Below are positions 49,671 through 63,601 of a stretch of 64,000 bases of DNA, piece after piece. Location of the stretch: NCBI GenBank assembly GCA_900618425.1, contig UZAN01039524.1:67477-131476 (forward strand), written 5' to 3'. Numbering within the stretch: the first letter of the stretch is position 1; every line of letters starts with the position of its first letter. The stretch comes from Echinostoma caproni. Lineage: Eukaryota; Platyhelminthes; Trematoda; Plagiorchiida; Echinostomatidae. The position numbers and the translations under genes are program-made. The notes beneath the pieces were generated by a model, which saw only the letters and a program-made list of their open reading frames with translations, had not been told where the DNA came from and did no database searches.

Positions 49671-52600
49671 GGCTTGCATGTGTAATCATTTAAAATGTAG
49701 AGAACTGGAAATCATTTTGTTCTACCTGCAGAGTAGCGTGATTCTCCCACCCCCACCCCAAAATGGACTTGCATAAAGTGAATCCAAACGTCTTATTTCA
49801 TTCTTGATCTAGAACGGCAGTCGGTGCGTTTCAATCCTCCTGCTTTCCTTTTCACGGCGAAGACATTTAAGAAAAGATGTTGATAGTGCGCCATGATGAA
49901 CGGACAAATTTATCACAGGACACCATATATCAAAACACGGTTGAACACGTCTGTTAATTTTTGTCACATTGAACAATGCGGTTGTGTTGAAGGGAACACA
50001 ATCGGTGACTACTTGAAGAGATTCCCTTATCAAAGCAACATTGTCTGGAGAATTATTTCGTTGGCGAATCATGATGTAATTGGATCGAGCAAAAGAAAAA
50101 GTCCCGAATATACGTAATTCGTTTCGAATTTGGTTGAAGTTTCCTAATGGAATGAGCTACCAATACCGGACTCAGTTCTACAACACACTTATATCACCCC
50201 CTTTGTGACAAGCTGGATGGAAATATTTCCTTCAAGTTGCCGGATTGTATTCGAACAATACTTGCTTTTTGCTATTTGTTGGAATCTTTCCCAAGCAATG
50301 AAACGAAAGTAGCTTATTTTGTCTGGCCATTCATGCTTTTGATTGAACACCCAATGTAAATGTGTCAGAAAGCTTAGAAGGTATATTTTCCAGTCTCAAC
50401 TCGGCCTAATTTTCAGATAACTTCCCTCGTTCGAAAACGTCCGAGAGAGGTTTTGGATCTCTCTTGTTCCAGTATGAATAAATTGATTCCAGCTATTCTT
50501 TAATTCGCCTGGTGACGTAAAGGACGGACAATCACTTCCCAAAGGTTTCGATCTATTTGATTTTGAAGTGTTCACCGTAGACTCAACGAATCTTAGTCCA
50601 ATCTTATCTCAGTATCTGTCAGTGAGGAAACGAATCTTTGTCTAACTGTCCCAAATGATTTTCTCAACTTTATCTCTACACTGAGCAACGATATTTGAGA
50701 TTTTCGAAAACACTGTTTGTTTACACAAACTAGAGTGACAAATGGGGAATTAGTTGGCAGTTGACTGATAAACTGAATGTAAAACAGTCTGTTATTTTTG
50801 TCAACTTATTCAGCGTTATTACGTGTTGATATACTCTTCACTATAGAAACTATTTGGTGGCTATCCGCTAAAACAATTAAGTCAAACTAAGAGACAGGTA
50901 GACCTTACATTTCCGGGGAGGAAATATCGGTTGATTCAGATTGCGTTTCCTGAAATGAAGCTTCTCTGCAGTTACCTGGACTGAAATTTATGCAATAACT
51001 TGCGCTGATGCAGATAGCAACATAATTTGAATCATAAACCGAGTTCATGAAAATGGTTCCTTGCATATATGACGGTGCAAAGTCTAATCAACCTCTTCAA
51101 TATTTTCAATCATTTAGAACATGTGGGTATTCGTTCGAGATTTGTTGGCATCGATTCATCTGTGTTTATTGACACATTATTGATTGCACGAAAAATATAA
51201 TTCATAGTAAAAAATGTTGGGAAACAAAACTGCCGATATCATATTTATTGAACAATTTGATATCCAAAATAAAGTCATATGCATGTAAACACATATATAT
51301 TATTATACATGTGAAACAAGTGATACACCGTAGGTAGATAGGTAAACACCACTCACAAATCAGTGGATATGAACACATCGATCGGGGTTGGTTTTCCTCG
51401 AGCTTTAGTCAAAATCCGAGAGAGATGTAGAACTTCCCAATTAGTTGTACTACCAGAGCTAGTGCACAATCGTTGACACTCTCCACAACATGAAATGTTT
51501 TTCATCTAGGCATTAACAAGACGTATACTTACAGTGTTTACGCAGAGGACCGCAAATGTTGGGAAAGGTAAAGTGCACTTGTCTTCCCTTTAAAAATGAC
51601 AACTTAGAAAAATTGTGAAGAGGATTCTTCCATAAACCATGATGCTCGAATATATTTCTTCTTCGGTCTCTTAGTATCTGCACATTTGAAATGCAGCTTA
51701 CCCGTTTCGACCCTTTATTCTGATCATTGTCTCAATTACCTCTATGGAAGAAACGATTTTGCTGATTAAAGCAGAAGTATTGCCCGCACATGTCTGAGCC
51801 TCTCCCTCAAGGCCTGAGGAGCGTGACGGCTCAGCAGATTACAAGTACAGTGGTATCGCAGCTTATTTTGACTGACCGCAATGTTATTCTAACAGAGGTT
51901 TTTTATCATTGTTCAGATCCGAAGCATATATATCTCAAGATATGCGGAAATAGTCAATTCCAACCATATTAGGGCACGTTTCCACACTTTAAAGCAGTTC
52001 AAATATATATCATTCACACGCAACTACAGCGAGTACTGGAAGTAAATTTTAATCAAAAGTGACTCGTAATACAATGGTAGTGCGGGGACAGATAGCTTGC
52101 AAGGCATGCTGCCTTCTGATGCATTTAAAAGGTTGATAAATTAAAAAGCTCCCTACTAAACATTACCACGTAGCACAGAGAGTTAACACCATATCATGCA
52201 AATAATAACCCGTGTTTTCCAACATGCAGTGAACGCTTGACACTCAACTCCATCTCGGGTCTCCATACTGTTAACTGATATCGATGCCAATGGTCATTTC
52301 CTTATTGTCATCGTGCATAGGAATCTGTTTCTAGGAGCTCGGTCCTGTTTGACTGAAGGGTTTTGTTATGCACATTTATTTTGTTTACTGTTTGTTTTTG
52401 TTTTGTTTACTGTTTCCATATTGAATGGAATTGCACATATGACCAATACGCAGTCAGAAAAGGTCAGGCGATTTTACGGGTATTCATTTATTCAAATCTG
52501 CTTTGGAAAACTCCTTTGTGGTGAGGAGCATAAGCGCTGCAAATTGAATTGACGTGTGTAGTCATTTCCATCGCTGGCAAGTTGTAATAAATTTCAAAGG

Positions 52601-55600
52601 ATCTTTTCAGCCATCTTATGTATCCAAAATGATATAATGTTACTGAATAGACATTTCCTTCCTGGATAAATCTTTCAGTCTTCGATGCATTTTATCGCAT
52701 ACAGAATGCAGTGAAGTTGTTTTAGTGGTTTTAAGTCCTATAAATGGAATGCGTTTTCTCCGATCTGACCATGGATTTGCTTTTATTATCAACCGCCGTA
52801 TTATACTATAACTTTATTCCGTGGATAAACACCCTGTATTTTTTCATTATCTTACATCGAAAATAAATCTGCAACTGCAACGTTCAGACCACGTGTGATA
52901 GGGAAGTGTACTAGCATAAAGCAACCGCAGTCTTTCTGACCATGACAATCTTCATTATCGATATTATTTCGATAAACCAAAATGTTTCAAACAACCATAC
53001 AAAACCAATACCGTAGGAGTATTGAAAATAGCTATAGTCCCTCCAAAATTGTTGCATGACCAATGCGTTGATGTTGACCAAACTAGACCGTTGTGGGGGC
53101 AACCTGGTGCCAAATGTACGTGATCACACCAGGAAGAACATGATACACGTTTCACAATACACCGGACTTACATCATTAGAAAATCGTTTTTGCGCGGACT
53201 GGAGGGTGACTCAAGTTGAGCAATAATCCATCCGTTTTCAACTTCCCTAGTCCTATTCCATGGGTATGAACAGCAGTGAAGAATGTGAATTTACACTAGA
53301 AATCCTCTTCCAACTAAGCAAATTCAGAGTACGATTCTTTTTCCAATTTTTTGCGCTTAAATTAATCATGTTTTCCAAATGTTTCGGTGAACTTTAAGGT
53401 CTTTTTTGATTATGATTGATCAGTGCGAATCAGTCAGATTTTCATGTATAAATGATTTCGCTTTTTTTGTTTTAAATGAATCATGTGAATCACATTCGGA
53501 AAGTTTACGGATGAATATCAAAGGTGCTTTTTATTGAGAAGAAAGAAAATACTACTTCCGCTTTTTGTTTGTTGTGTAGTACAAATTGATTAAATTAGCA
53601 CTTAAGTAACCATTAAACAGCCCCCTGAACAGACGGGTTTGAATTTATTGTAGTGGATATTAAGATTAAATAATAGCAGTGGTTCACAGAAGACAGAACC
53701 AACAAAGTGAGTGTAGAAAGGAATTGCCAGTGGGATAATCTGGTTTCAAAAAGTGTCCACAAAATAAATCAAAAATTTATGTTTGTCAGATGAAATGGTT
53801 TGACTAACAGTACTCGCCAATGGCTTTCGACATTTCCTTGCAGTGGTGTTTTCATCATTCTTTATTACACATGAATACATACTTTCTGAGTTCCTCTTTG
53901 TCTCAGTAGAATGGATGACCTCAACACAATCTACGTCATTTAAAACCTTTTTTTCTTTCCCCAGTGTTGTGAATAGAAATAGACATGCAAATTTTATCAG
54001 GAAAAACGTGAACTAAACTACTCGTGAGAACTAAAGTACGCTTAGGAAATGACAGAATTATCATTCACGATATTGTGAAAACACCTTTGCAACGGATTTG
54101 TCCTCACAACATTCTTGAATTATTTTGATCATAACGAGCCGCCGAGGTTCCGTGGAAAACGAGATGCCCCGAATTGCACTCTTGTTCCGAAACATTCATT
54201 TATCAGAAGGGAGAAACAGAGGAGCGAAAGGGGTATCAGCCACTTCGAGACCTGAGTCAGGCATAATTCCACACCTTGACCAATTGAGATTTATAGTGTC
54301 TGTCCATCGATCCGTTGACTGATCGATAGGGTTTATTGTACAACACAGATATACGCCCAACTGAGTGAACATTTTGGACGAAATACACAATTGCTTATGA
54401 AAGCATTTCGTGAATAAAATTAGCCAACATCCACAGCTTATGAAAAAGTGAAGCAAAACCAATTTATGCAATCAGCTTCCTTGATTAATGCAGCTTAGTA
54501 AACTGATGATCATGTGCATAAATACTAAAGCATACTGGAGTTTACAGCGATAGCCAATCCTTGTTTTGTACTCCACGTCTAATAATAACTCTAATTTTGA
54601 TTCATTTGACAAAGTTTACCTTACGTTATTTTCTTAAACCTCATCAAATGTACCGTGTAATTTGCAATAAGTAGCAGACGGATACCGAGATGGATACGAG
54701 TTCAAGCTGTTTCACTACGCACTGCTAACTCAATCGCCATCAACCTCGCTCAAATCAAGCGTTCGGTGGCTTGTCTGGAACGAAAAATGAACTTCGAAAA
54801 ATCATACCATCGTTGATCAGTTACTGTAGTTAGTTTATTAATTTAATCAAAAACGTTGTTTGGTTAAGTGATATTTTGCACAATCAAGAAAGTTGTCGTC
54901 AGAAATGCGTAACAGAGTGAACGATCAATGGGGATTTTCTCGAGTATAATAGACAAGTAACCTAATCTACACATTATCGTTTCACAAAGGTAAAGAGCCC
55001 GTTTGAGATTTGAAATTGGCTATCGTTGATCCCTGTTCACCTTGTACAATTGTGGGTTCCAAAACCATTATCCGGCAAAATCTGCGTACAAAAGTAACAA
55101 CCTTGTGTCTTTATCTTTCAAACTGAAAAGAGCACCTGGGCAAAAGAAAGTCATGAAACATGATGACATCATTATCTGAATGATAGCTGAGTAATCGATT
55201 TACAGACTTGAGAAATTACGGCTATTCATACTACTCTGGAATTGCAGTTATCGGATGGATTGAAATTTCATCACACGTGCGAATAAAATTCAGCTGTTTC
55301 CCACTGTTCGCGGATTGTCGTTGCACAAACTCTGAGCACTTAAATTGACGCAGCACTTTGAACGCCATGTACACATGTAACAGATCTGTTCAATAAAGTT
55401 CTCATGGCCGATCCAAAGAAATCAATGGAATAGAATCATAAGAATGAATTATTAGGGATTAAGTGACCTCGCTGATTTATATGGTACCACATCAAGTTAA
55501 CTACGTTTAATCTTCCTAAACATTGCTACTACCATGACAATTACAAGTAGCCCAACTGATAAAAATCAAGGTAAACAACAACCATTACAACTCACCTATG

Positions 55601-58600
55601 CTGTGTCGAGGGTTTGAAACGAAAATCAACCACGGTTTAAAGGTTAATAAATATTGTGGTTTGCAATGAGAAACTCCTCCCGGCAGTTCAGAAGAGCAAG
55701 GCTTTTCTGACAAAATAGAGGCTACTTCAAAAAACTTCAACTGCTCAAAGTGCACATTTGGTAAAATTCAAACTCTTGTGAAGATGATGGATATTTCATT
55801 GCTTCCGCTTGGTTTTGAGTGAATTCATTTGCGTTTCATTACACGAGGTGAAATAAAACTAATTGACCAGCTGTGCAAGGCCACACTGATTTAGTAATTT
55901 ATTTGGACTAAAATGTGGTAAATTAGGCGTTTCATTTGATAAATATCACCCGCAGATGACAAACCTCAAACACCTCAAAAAACGTTAGACATTGATTGGT
56001 TTTCCAAAGACATCGAATCAGACGGTCGATTTCAAGTGAACGCAGCGTTGGATCATTTTATTTTCATTTTTGGGTCCAGCGAAAATAATCACAGTTGAGA
56101 CGAGGACTCACAGTTGATTTATTTTGGAATTGACTGGAGATGTTACTTCCTTCATCGATTCTATGCCTAGATGAATTACTACCTACCGTCCTGCAATAAA
56201 ATGCATTTAATAAGTCATCCATTTTGGTTTGTAGACCACCTTTAGCAAACCAAAGGCTCTGGCGTAAACCATATCGTCTATGAGCAAAGTGTCATTAATC
56301 ATGGTCTGGGAAACCCGGCAGTATTCCATTAATGAGCGAATTCATGCTAACTTCTTTCCTTAACATAAGATCGATAATCAGACGTGTATCAATCACATAC
56401 ATTTGAAAGTTGCGATTTATTTTCTAAAACGGTCTGTGGTCGATAAAATATTTTCGGCAACATGCTAGAGATTCAGACGACTTGAACAATGTCATCGATT
56501 AGATAGCCTATCGGTTGATCAGAACCCTAGGAAATCAAGCTCCTGATCACCACGGGGACTTACATTCCAATCTACAGGGACCTTGGAAACTCGCGCTAAA
56601 GGGTTTGTGGGTGTACAATGCGATATTCGCCCCGGGTGACTTGTTTTTTCCCTTTTTGGTTACCAACGGTTTTTGATATGCCCTAATAAGGGTACTCATT
56701 CTTTGTGTTTCTGCATATTTGCTGCTCCATGTTGCCGCTTCAATTTTGCTTTAATATATTCGTCGTAGGAGATGTAAGAAAATGACTAATGTACCGTTTT
56801 GGTGAGGGCTGTTTGGGAATTAGTCTAATAATTTTGGGTTTTAAGATACTCAGATCCGTTCGCCTCGAAATGTGTGTAAATTGATATCAATGTTAACTCT
56901 TCACATGTATAATTGGCGAGCGATGCAACTATGAACAGCATAAGTTAGAAGAGCCTTTTTCAAAATTTTCTACTTTGAACCAACAGCAGAACTATGCTCC
57001 ATCAGTTGGCCGATAGTGTCAGCCGACGGAAGACTGTTTAACATGATATCTTACCCAAATCTATGCCAAAAAGGCAATGGAAGTTTTTTGTTTTCATCGT
57101 TGACTTATATTTCCATGGAAGTATTTTCCACAAATGATAGTCGTATGAATGAGATATTCCTCCGAAAAGCTGGTTAACCGCCCATAAACGTACGGTCGAA
57201 TTTGTTCATTGGGTAAACTGTTTTTGTAACCTTTGATGCAGTTTCTTCATTGCCAGATTTTCATTTCAGCAGCGTTGTGTTTACTCTGCTAAAATCGATC
57301 TGCTTTAAGTTTGATAAAAAGCTAATAAAAATTAATTCGACTCCCATATTCATGTATTATTGGACTGTTACAAAACGTCTTCATCATTAATTCACTTTAT
57401 TGTTTAATGCGTTCTTTGAGAGCTGATTTTCGTTCACACATACATGTTGTTTTTACTGCAAAAACTGTGCTCCTGTAAACACCGGAATTTCGAGTCGCGT
57501 TCGCTAGGAAAACTCTAGCGTTATGGGTGACCTTCAACCTTATATTCGCTTTATCCACTAGCGCTTCGATTTGATTGACCCCCGGAAATTGAATTCATCG
57601 ACAAGGTTTCCTGGTAGAATGGGATGCTTAGCCGTGGCATTTGACCGGTCCACATCAACACAATAGACCACATCTGAAAATGAGAAAACATTCGGAAATA
57701 GTATTTCATGCCTTTATTAATCAGAAAACTAAGAAATTCGAATGGCTTTGCAAAATACATGGTTATTTTGCCAAGAGCTCGCTATTCACCTCTTTAATTC
57801 AGATCGAACCTAGTTTACTTTATCTTCTTGTCTAAAAAGAATGTCCCACATCCTGTATTTTTCATTAAGGTCGCGTTTGTCGGCGACTCGGGCGTTGCGA
57901 AATTATTTATTTATGATTTGAAACTCTGATAACTGATTAAGCAAAATAGCATAATAGGAAGGTTTCGATGAACGGAATTTTACATCGATTTAGTAAAAAC
58001 GGTTAACAGAAATCAGCCGTATGCTAGCAGCGAAAATTAAATCCACTTTGCACTCCCATATTCCATCCAGTCCTCTTTTCCATAATTCACATTTTACCGG
58101 TTCAAGTAAAATGTAACAGCTGTGGTTAACTAAATTCATTTTCGAATGAACGCCGTCTCACACACGATTACCAATCACGCATCAATCCCGATTAGTTACA
58201 CAACTAAACATGAAAAACCCCGTATTCAGTACTTTTGGAAGTTGAAAACATGCAGTCTGGCAAATGATTTCTTCAACAAAACATAAGCAGCAGTAAATTC
58301 ATCCATTTGAATGGAATGCTTTCTACATCTGGAGGTCACAAACACAGAGAAACGGATTAAATTCTGAAAATGCTAAACATCACATTGACTCCTGAGTCAA
58401 GACGACAATTTTGTCCGTTATACCAGGTCATATGGCATAGGATCTCTGAATTGAATCTTGTGTTTGGTATACCAGTAATGCCGTTTAAGACAAATCGACC
58501 CATTAAAATGTCATTCTTGCAGTACTGATTTGACTTTCATTGACTTTCAGGAAATACATCCATAAATGTCCGTTGTTCTGTGTTGAGGTGAAACATGAAG

Positions 58601-59384
58601 CACGATATTCAGATAGTTTAATTGCGAATGTTATGCGATAAAATTGTGAGCTCATTGTCGCTCTATGAGTATGTAGGGAAGCTGGATATTAGAAATACTA
58701 GACGATTCAAAATGCGGATACAAAGACCAATGTTATACAATTCTGGCCCGAACGCAGGACGATTGCTAAACTTCGCTGAATGGACCGAATGTCATGGAAA
58801 ATCCATCTCCATACATCTGGTTTACTGGCTAGGAATACATGTGAAACGATGAAGCAACAATGTAAGTCTGATTTTCCGAAGCACATTAAATGTCCATTAT
58901 GCATTCAGGTCACAATCCATTAACGCAGGTCTCAAATCACATTTTGTACAAGAGCTGCATTTTATGGTTTTAGGGCGATCGGTTGACGAAGTGCTTTCTC
59001 CACATCAAAATATCCATTGTTGTGGTCTTACTCTTATCGTAGAACGAAGTTCGAGTAAATGTGTTGAAATTGAATGAAGTACACTGAATATCGCTCAAAC
59101 TAATCAAGGTAATTAATTGCATCCCGATATAATTTGAGGATTGTGAGCATGGGAGTGCGGGGAGGGAGAAACCGGGTTTGGCTTATTTCTTCTGGTGGAG
59201 TGGGGATCTCATTTTTTATCAGCAGTCTATACTGAACAAATGTTAATTGGGACAAGCAAAAGAAAACCTTAGAATCGAATGTGATGGGTTTCGCTGCAAA
59301 GAAGATGCTTTGTTCTTATAGCTTGTTTGTCGATAATTAGCATCTTGTCTGTTGTTACAATTTCCTCATCCATTTTTTCCACAG
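49671..59384. other. long non-coding stretch
   Basis: Nearly 10 kb of AT-rich DNA with short frames only. I checked the larger ones (49893-50117, 52313-52552, minus 53155-52911, minus 54471-54196, 58622-58852) and none shows a family motif or convincing splice context. A direct repeat of TTTTGTTTACTGTTT lies near 52378-52418. Confidence 0.45.
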
Positions 59385-59585
59385 CTGGACATGAAATTCA
59401 AATGCATTTCGCGCAATCGGTATAAAAACGATACCCACATGTGGTGCAGCAATGTCAATACAATGTTGCCGTTGTTGTCAGGTCATCGTGCAGAATCGGT
59501 GAAAAAGTATCTTCGTTTCCATCCATCAGATGAACCTCAATTGTTGTTTGATGAGATGAAACTATGTGCTTTCATCGGACACTAG
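59385..59585 (+). CDS. possible terminal exon, unknown protein
   Basis: A strong splice acceptor (pyrimidine-rich tract TTTCCTCATCCATTTTTTCC then ACAG, ending at 59384) leads straight into a 66-codon open frame ending with TAG at 59583-59585. The peptide begins LDMKFKCISRNRYKN, has mixed composition with no low complexity (AESVKKYLRFHPSDEP, then LLFDEMKLCAFIGH), and looks more protein-like than most frames here. No partner exon could be linked upstream, no domain is recognised and I see no AATAAA close by. A pyrimidine tract plus AG can occur by chance, so this stays tentative. Confidence 0.35.
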   Translation: MDMKFKCISRNRYKNDTHMWCSNVNTMLPLLSGHRAESVKKYLRFHPSDEPQLLFDEMKLCAFIGH

Positions 59586-60286
59586 GCACAACAATAGAAA
59601 GTGAATGAAAGCTGAAGCGATCATCAAAATTGACATCTGAAGTTGTTCGACCGTTAAGCGATTGCTCGAGCGGTAAGAAAACGACCAACATAATTCAGTT
59701 TTTTGGGAATTTATACCTTCATATTCTTTAGTTTACACTACTAATTCAGACTGTTTTCTTCTGGGTTTTATCTGAACCGGTTGCTCGTATACAAGTTATT
59801 GTTAGAGAGCTAAAGCACGTCTTTCTCCGACTTCAGGCCGTTATTCTTAGAGCATGTCACCACCATCACCGCAATCCAAATACAATCCGACTAATATTAT
59901 TGGAACGGAAATGATTACTGGGGTTTCTGCCTATCGTAAACAGCTGCAACACACCTGAAAAATAAGTGCTCTGAAATAGCAGCGCCCGCTAACCGCCCAC
60001 TCTGCATCGTGGTTTCGTTGAAGCATTTTGTGTTAAAAGAATTTTAGAACAATAACCTGACATTATTTAAGAGAAGAAATAGAACAATGACCGCCACATA
60101 TCAAAGCAGACAACCGAATTGAATGGCTTGGTTCTTAAACAACATAATACTTAGTAGTGTGCTCTCATCCTGTTATGATGATGATACAAAACTGACCCAG
60201 AATGACCAGACGTTTTCCAAACTGCCCCATTTCTAAATTTTTGTTTCGTCAATATGCTGCTTTGTAATACAGATTAGTAGGTCCGA
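59586..60286. other. non-coding, between two candidate convergent exons
   Basis: No motif recognised. If both neighbouring exons are real, this is the space between two 3' ends. Confidence 0.4.
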
Positions 60287-60292
60287 TTTATT
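60287..60292 (-). promoter_or_regulatory. AATAAA polyadenylation signal
   Basis: Minus-strand AATAAA about 66 bases beyond the stop codon of the open frame 60670-60358, the right place for a 3' untranslated region of a short flatworm transcript. One hexamer alone is weak evidence in AT-rich DNA. Confidence 0.3.
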
Positions 60293-60357
60293 CGATCTTG
60301 ATTGCTAAGATTCTGTTTGTTTTGTGGTTCAAGCCACACTCAAACCGCAGAACAAGG

Positions 60358-60670
60358 CTACATGGAATACGGAAAGAAAGAGCGCAGAGAGTTAGGTAGC
60401 TTATCAAAGTTCCAAATTCTCAGAAGCACAGGCGGAGCAAAGTATTGACCTATTTTCCAGAATAAGAGCTCTACATATAGGTGGTGAATCCTCATGGAAT
60501 ACAGAGGCATCCTGGAGTGCTGAGTCAAAAGGTGTGGGAAAACTTCACTTAGAAAATACCGAAAATGATTAGAGCAAAAATTCAAGAGAACAGTTATTCT
60601 AGCAATCAAATCAGCGGAAGCTGAATGTTTGAAAATAGTCACTCGCGAACGTTTGCGCGAGTCACTTTTA
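60358..60670 (-). CDS. possible terminal exon, unknown protein
   Basis: A pyrimidine-rich tract and GGCAG (acceptor at 60673-60671) precede a frame that stays open for about 104 codons to a TAG at 60360-60358, with an AATAAA 66 bases further on. Entry would be in phase 1. The peptide starts KSDSRKRSRVTIFKHSASAD, contains a hydrophobic, possibly helical LIARITVLLNFCSNHFRYF, and ends LPNSLRSFFPYSM. No domain is recognised and no further exon could be linked. The combination of acceptor, open frame, stop and signal makes it one of the better gene candidates here, but each part could be chance. Confidence 0.35.
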
Positions 60671-62311
60671 CTGCCAAGTCATGGAGTTAAAAGCCAAAAG
60701 ATGGAGGAAAACTGAAAGGGAGCTGTTTTTCGTCATTTAAAACAGGTAATGAACTAGAGTAAAACTCACGGACCTTTCTGAGAATCCAGAAATGTTTGTA
60801 GCAAGATCTGCATGACATATTTTTGTTGTCGACAATTTGCGTCACGCATTTTCACCAGCGCCAAAACAAGTCCCCAAAAATTAAAGATAGAAGGAGTGAC
60901 AAAGTATTAATCTAACTTATAGTTGACACATTTTATCAGCACAAGGAGTACGATTGTGAACCAGCCATATTTGAAGGACTTGTTGAGTATGGGTAGTTCA
61001 CTAAGGAGCGGCGATCTCTTTTATTGAAAGTGAATACATATACTGAACATTGATCGCCGTTGTCTACTCAACACACACGCAGTCGGTTCAGTTGAGTGTA
61101 GCGTTATGACTTAANTTCATTTCCTCCGCAATATCTGTCAGTCAGGATTTTCACGTGGAGCCGTACACAACGGGGTATGGTATAACGGCGTTTCACAAAA
61201 TGTTTTCATAGTCAACGATTTTGATTCTCAAAATGCATTGTCGCAAGGTTCCTCGAACTGATGAGTAATTTTGTATTTATACTTTGATGCTAGACCAATC
61301 CAAGCAAAAAGTAGCATGTACGCACAAACCCCAGGCTTCATTCCATTTGAGTTCCTGCTGTGAAAATGTAGAACGAACGAATGTAGAGCAATTTGATCTA
61401 TAGTGATCTATAGTTCACGACTACAAGTAAATTGGATATTGTTAATTGAAGTTTGGAGAAAACCGTATTATCCGCATTCCGTGATGATTCACATTCACGT
61501 ACTGTCAATGAATATTTACCAGTGTCATTATTTGGAGTGCGCAAATGTGACCATCAACCATTTGATAACTGAACAAAAATTTCATTTGCGTTACTGTGAA
61601 ATGAATATCCTTTAGTATGTCCAAGGCTTATAAAAGTAAAAATTAATGATAATAAACACCATATTTGCCATATAATCTTCGTGCGGTTCTTATTATCTAT
61701 AAAATTCCTTTACTTTATTAAAAGTGATCTTCAGGATAAGGTGAAAGAAAAACATGTAGAGTGAGGATCAAGTTGCTGAAAGGAGACAGAAATTTAATAA
61801 ACAACAGCTAAACATTATCCACTTGAATGAATGCCTAATTATAAAGGTGAGCAAACTTTTGACCGAAATAAATCGCAACCTATGTATCTCAACAATTGCA
61901 ATGGAAACCAGTGAAACATTGACTTTCACGGGATAGACGTGTCCAAGGAACTATGCTAGAAATTTACTCCTAAAAAAAGGTTTGTTCTATCAACATGCAG
62001 TTTATAAATACATTTGAAAATGACAAATAGTACAGATGATTGAAAATTTACCACCATGAATGTCCTAATGAAACACGATGGCACCCGGTAAATTGAAAGG
62101 CAATTGCTAGAGTGAGAGACACCCACAGAGTAACGCGCGGACATACTTACCAAACTGTGCGGTTCGTTTGCACTTTGCAAACAAAGTCATAAACTGCAAA
62201 CATTTGTTGAAGGTTTCGCCGCAACAGCACGTGATCGAATGCATCAAGCTAAACTAGAACTGAACTCCAGCGACCGCGTTACACGCACTGGGACAGTCCC
62301 GTGCGGACAAA
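60671..62311. other. non-coding, nothing recognised
   Basis: AT-rich DNA with short unsupported frames. One ambiguous base lies at 61115. Confidence 0.5.
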
Positions 62312-62366
62312 AGTTGTTGTTGTCGGTGGTGGTGGTGGTGGTGGTGGTGGTAGTAGTAATGTTGGT
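62312..62366 (+). repeat. GGT/GTT trinucleotide microsatellite
   Basis: GTT triplets, then about nine GGT units (62325-62351), then TAG triplets. It gives a poly-Val run in one frame that has no other coding support. Confidence 0.85.
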
Positions 62367-62716
62367 GACTGAAGCGAACGTTTATTACCCGATCGTCTAT
62401 GCGATGATAACCGGTTCACTAATTCCATTCAGAGGTGGTCGGTTCAAAACGAGGTGGAATGTGCCGGGTCTCTGTCCCACATCATATTTCTCAAAGAATA
62501 ATCACAAATAATGAGATAATATTGTTCATGACAGAAAGGTATATGGTACGGTAGCATGCGAACAAAATTCATCTGTGTTATTGAAATGGCGTTCAACTGA
62601 CCTCTGTCACACCTGAAACTTTGCTCACCATCCCACAAATGCACAAGAAGTTCAAAATGCCATGTGGAACCACCCAGTACGGCAAGTTGGTTACCGATGG
62701 GCACTTGTTTTCGCGG

Positions 62717-63340
62717 ACCCGTAAATACAAACCANNNNNNNNNNNNNNNNNNNNNNNNNNNNNNNNNNNNNNNNNNNNNNNNNNNNNNNNNNNNNNNNNN
62801 NNNNNNNNNNNNNNNNNNNNNNNNNNNNNNNNNNNNNNNNNNNNNNNNNNNNNNNNNNNNNNNNNNNNNNNNNNNNNNNNNNNNNNNNNNNNNNNNNNNN
62901 NNNNNNNNNNNNNNNNNNNNNNNNNNNNNNNNNNNNNNNNNNNNNNNNNNNNNNNNNNNNNNNNNNNNNNNNNNNNNNNNNNNNNNNNNNNNNNNNNNNN
63001 NNNNNNNNNNNNNNNNNNNNNNNNNNNNNNNNNNNNNNNNNNNNNNNNNNNNNNNNNNNNNNNNNNNNNNNNNNNNNNNNNNNNNNNNNNNNNNNNNNNN
63101 NNNNNNNNNNNNNNNNNNNNNNNNNNNNNNNNNNNNNNNNNNNNNNNNNNNNNNNNNNNNNNNNNNNNNNNNNNNNNNNNNNNNNNNNNNNNNNNNNNNN
63201 NNNNNNNNNNNNNNNNNNNNNNNNNNNNNNNNNNNNNNNNNNNNNNNNNNNNNNNNNNNNNNNNNNNNNNNNNNNNNNNNNNNNNNNNNNNNNNNNNNNN
63301 NNNNNNNNNNNNNNNNNNNNNNACCCGTAAATACAAACCA
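62717..63340. other. 588-base N gap with identical 18-bp flanks
   Basis: Ns fill 62735-63322. The 18 bases ACCCGTAAATACAAACCA stand directly on both sides (62717-62734 and 63323-63340). Open frames that cross the gap are artefacts. Confidence 0.95.
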
Positions 63341-63601
63341 TGTTAGGTATGCGTTTTGGGATCATAAGTTGAACTCTGTTTTCACAGTTCCAGAAACATT
63401 TTTTACTTCTGTACACCGATATGTGGAGCTGATGCCAAAAGATGGTCTGAGCAACGTGACAGGTGGATCAGGAAGACCAGTGTTGCACGTGATCAGATAA
63501 ATGAATAACATAAATGAATGAGAGAAACCAATAATGAGACAGATCAACATATTTACTCACGTGTTTTGAACTTACGGATGGTGTGTTGGTTTCCTGCTTA
63601 G

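Noticed and set aside
62593..63500. Four open frames of 241-278 codons
   Set aside because: They are open only because they cross the N gap.
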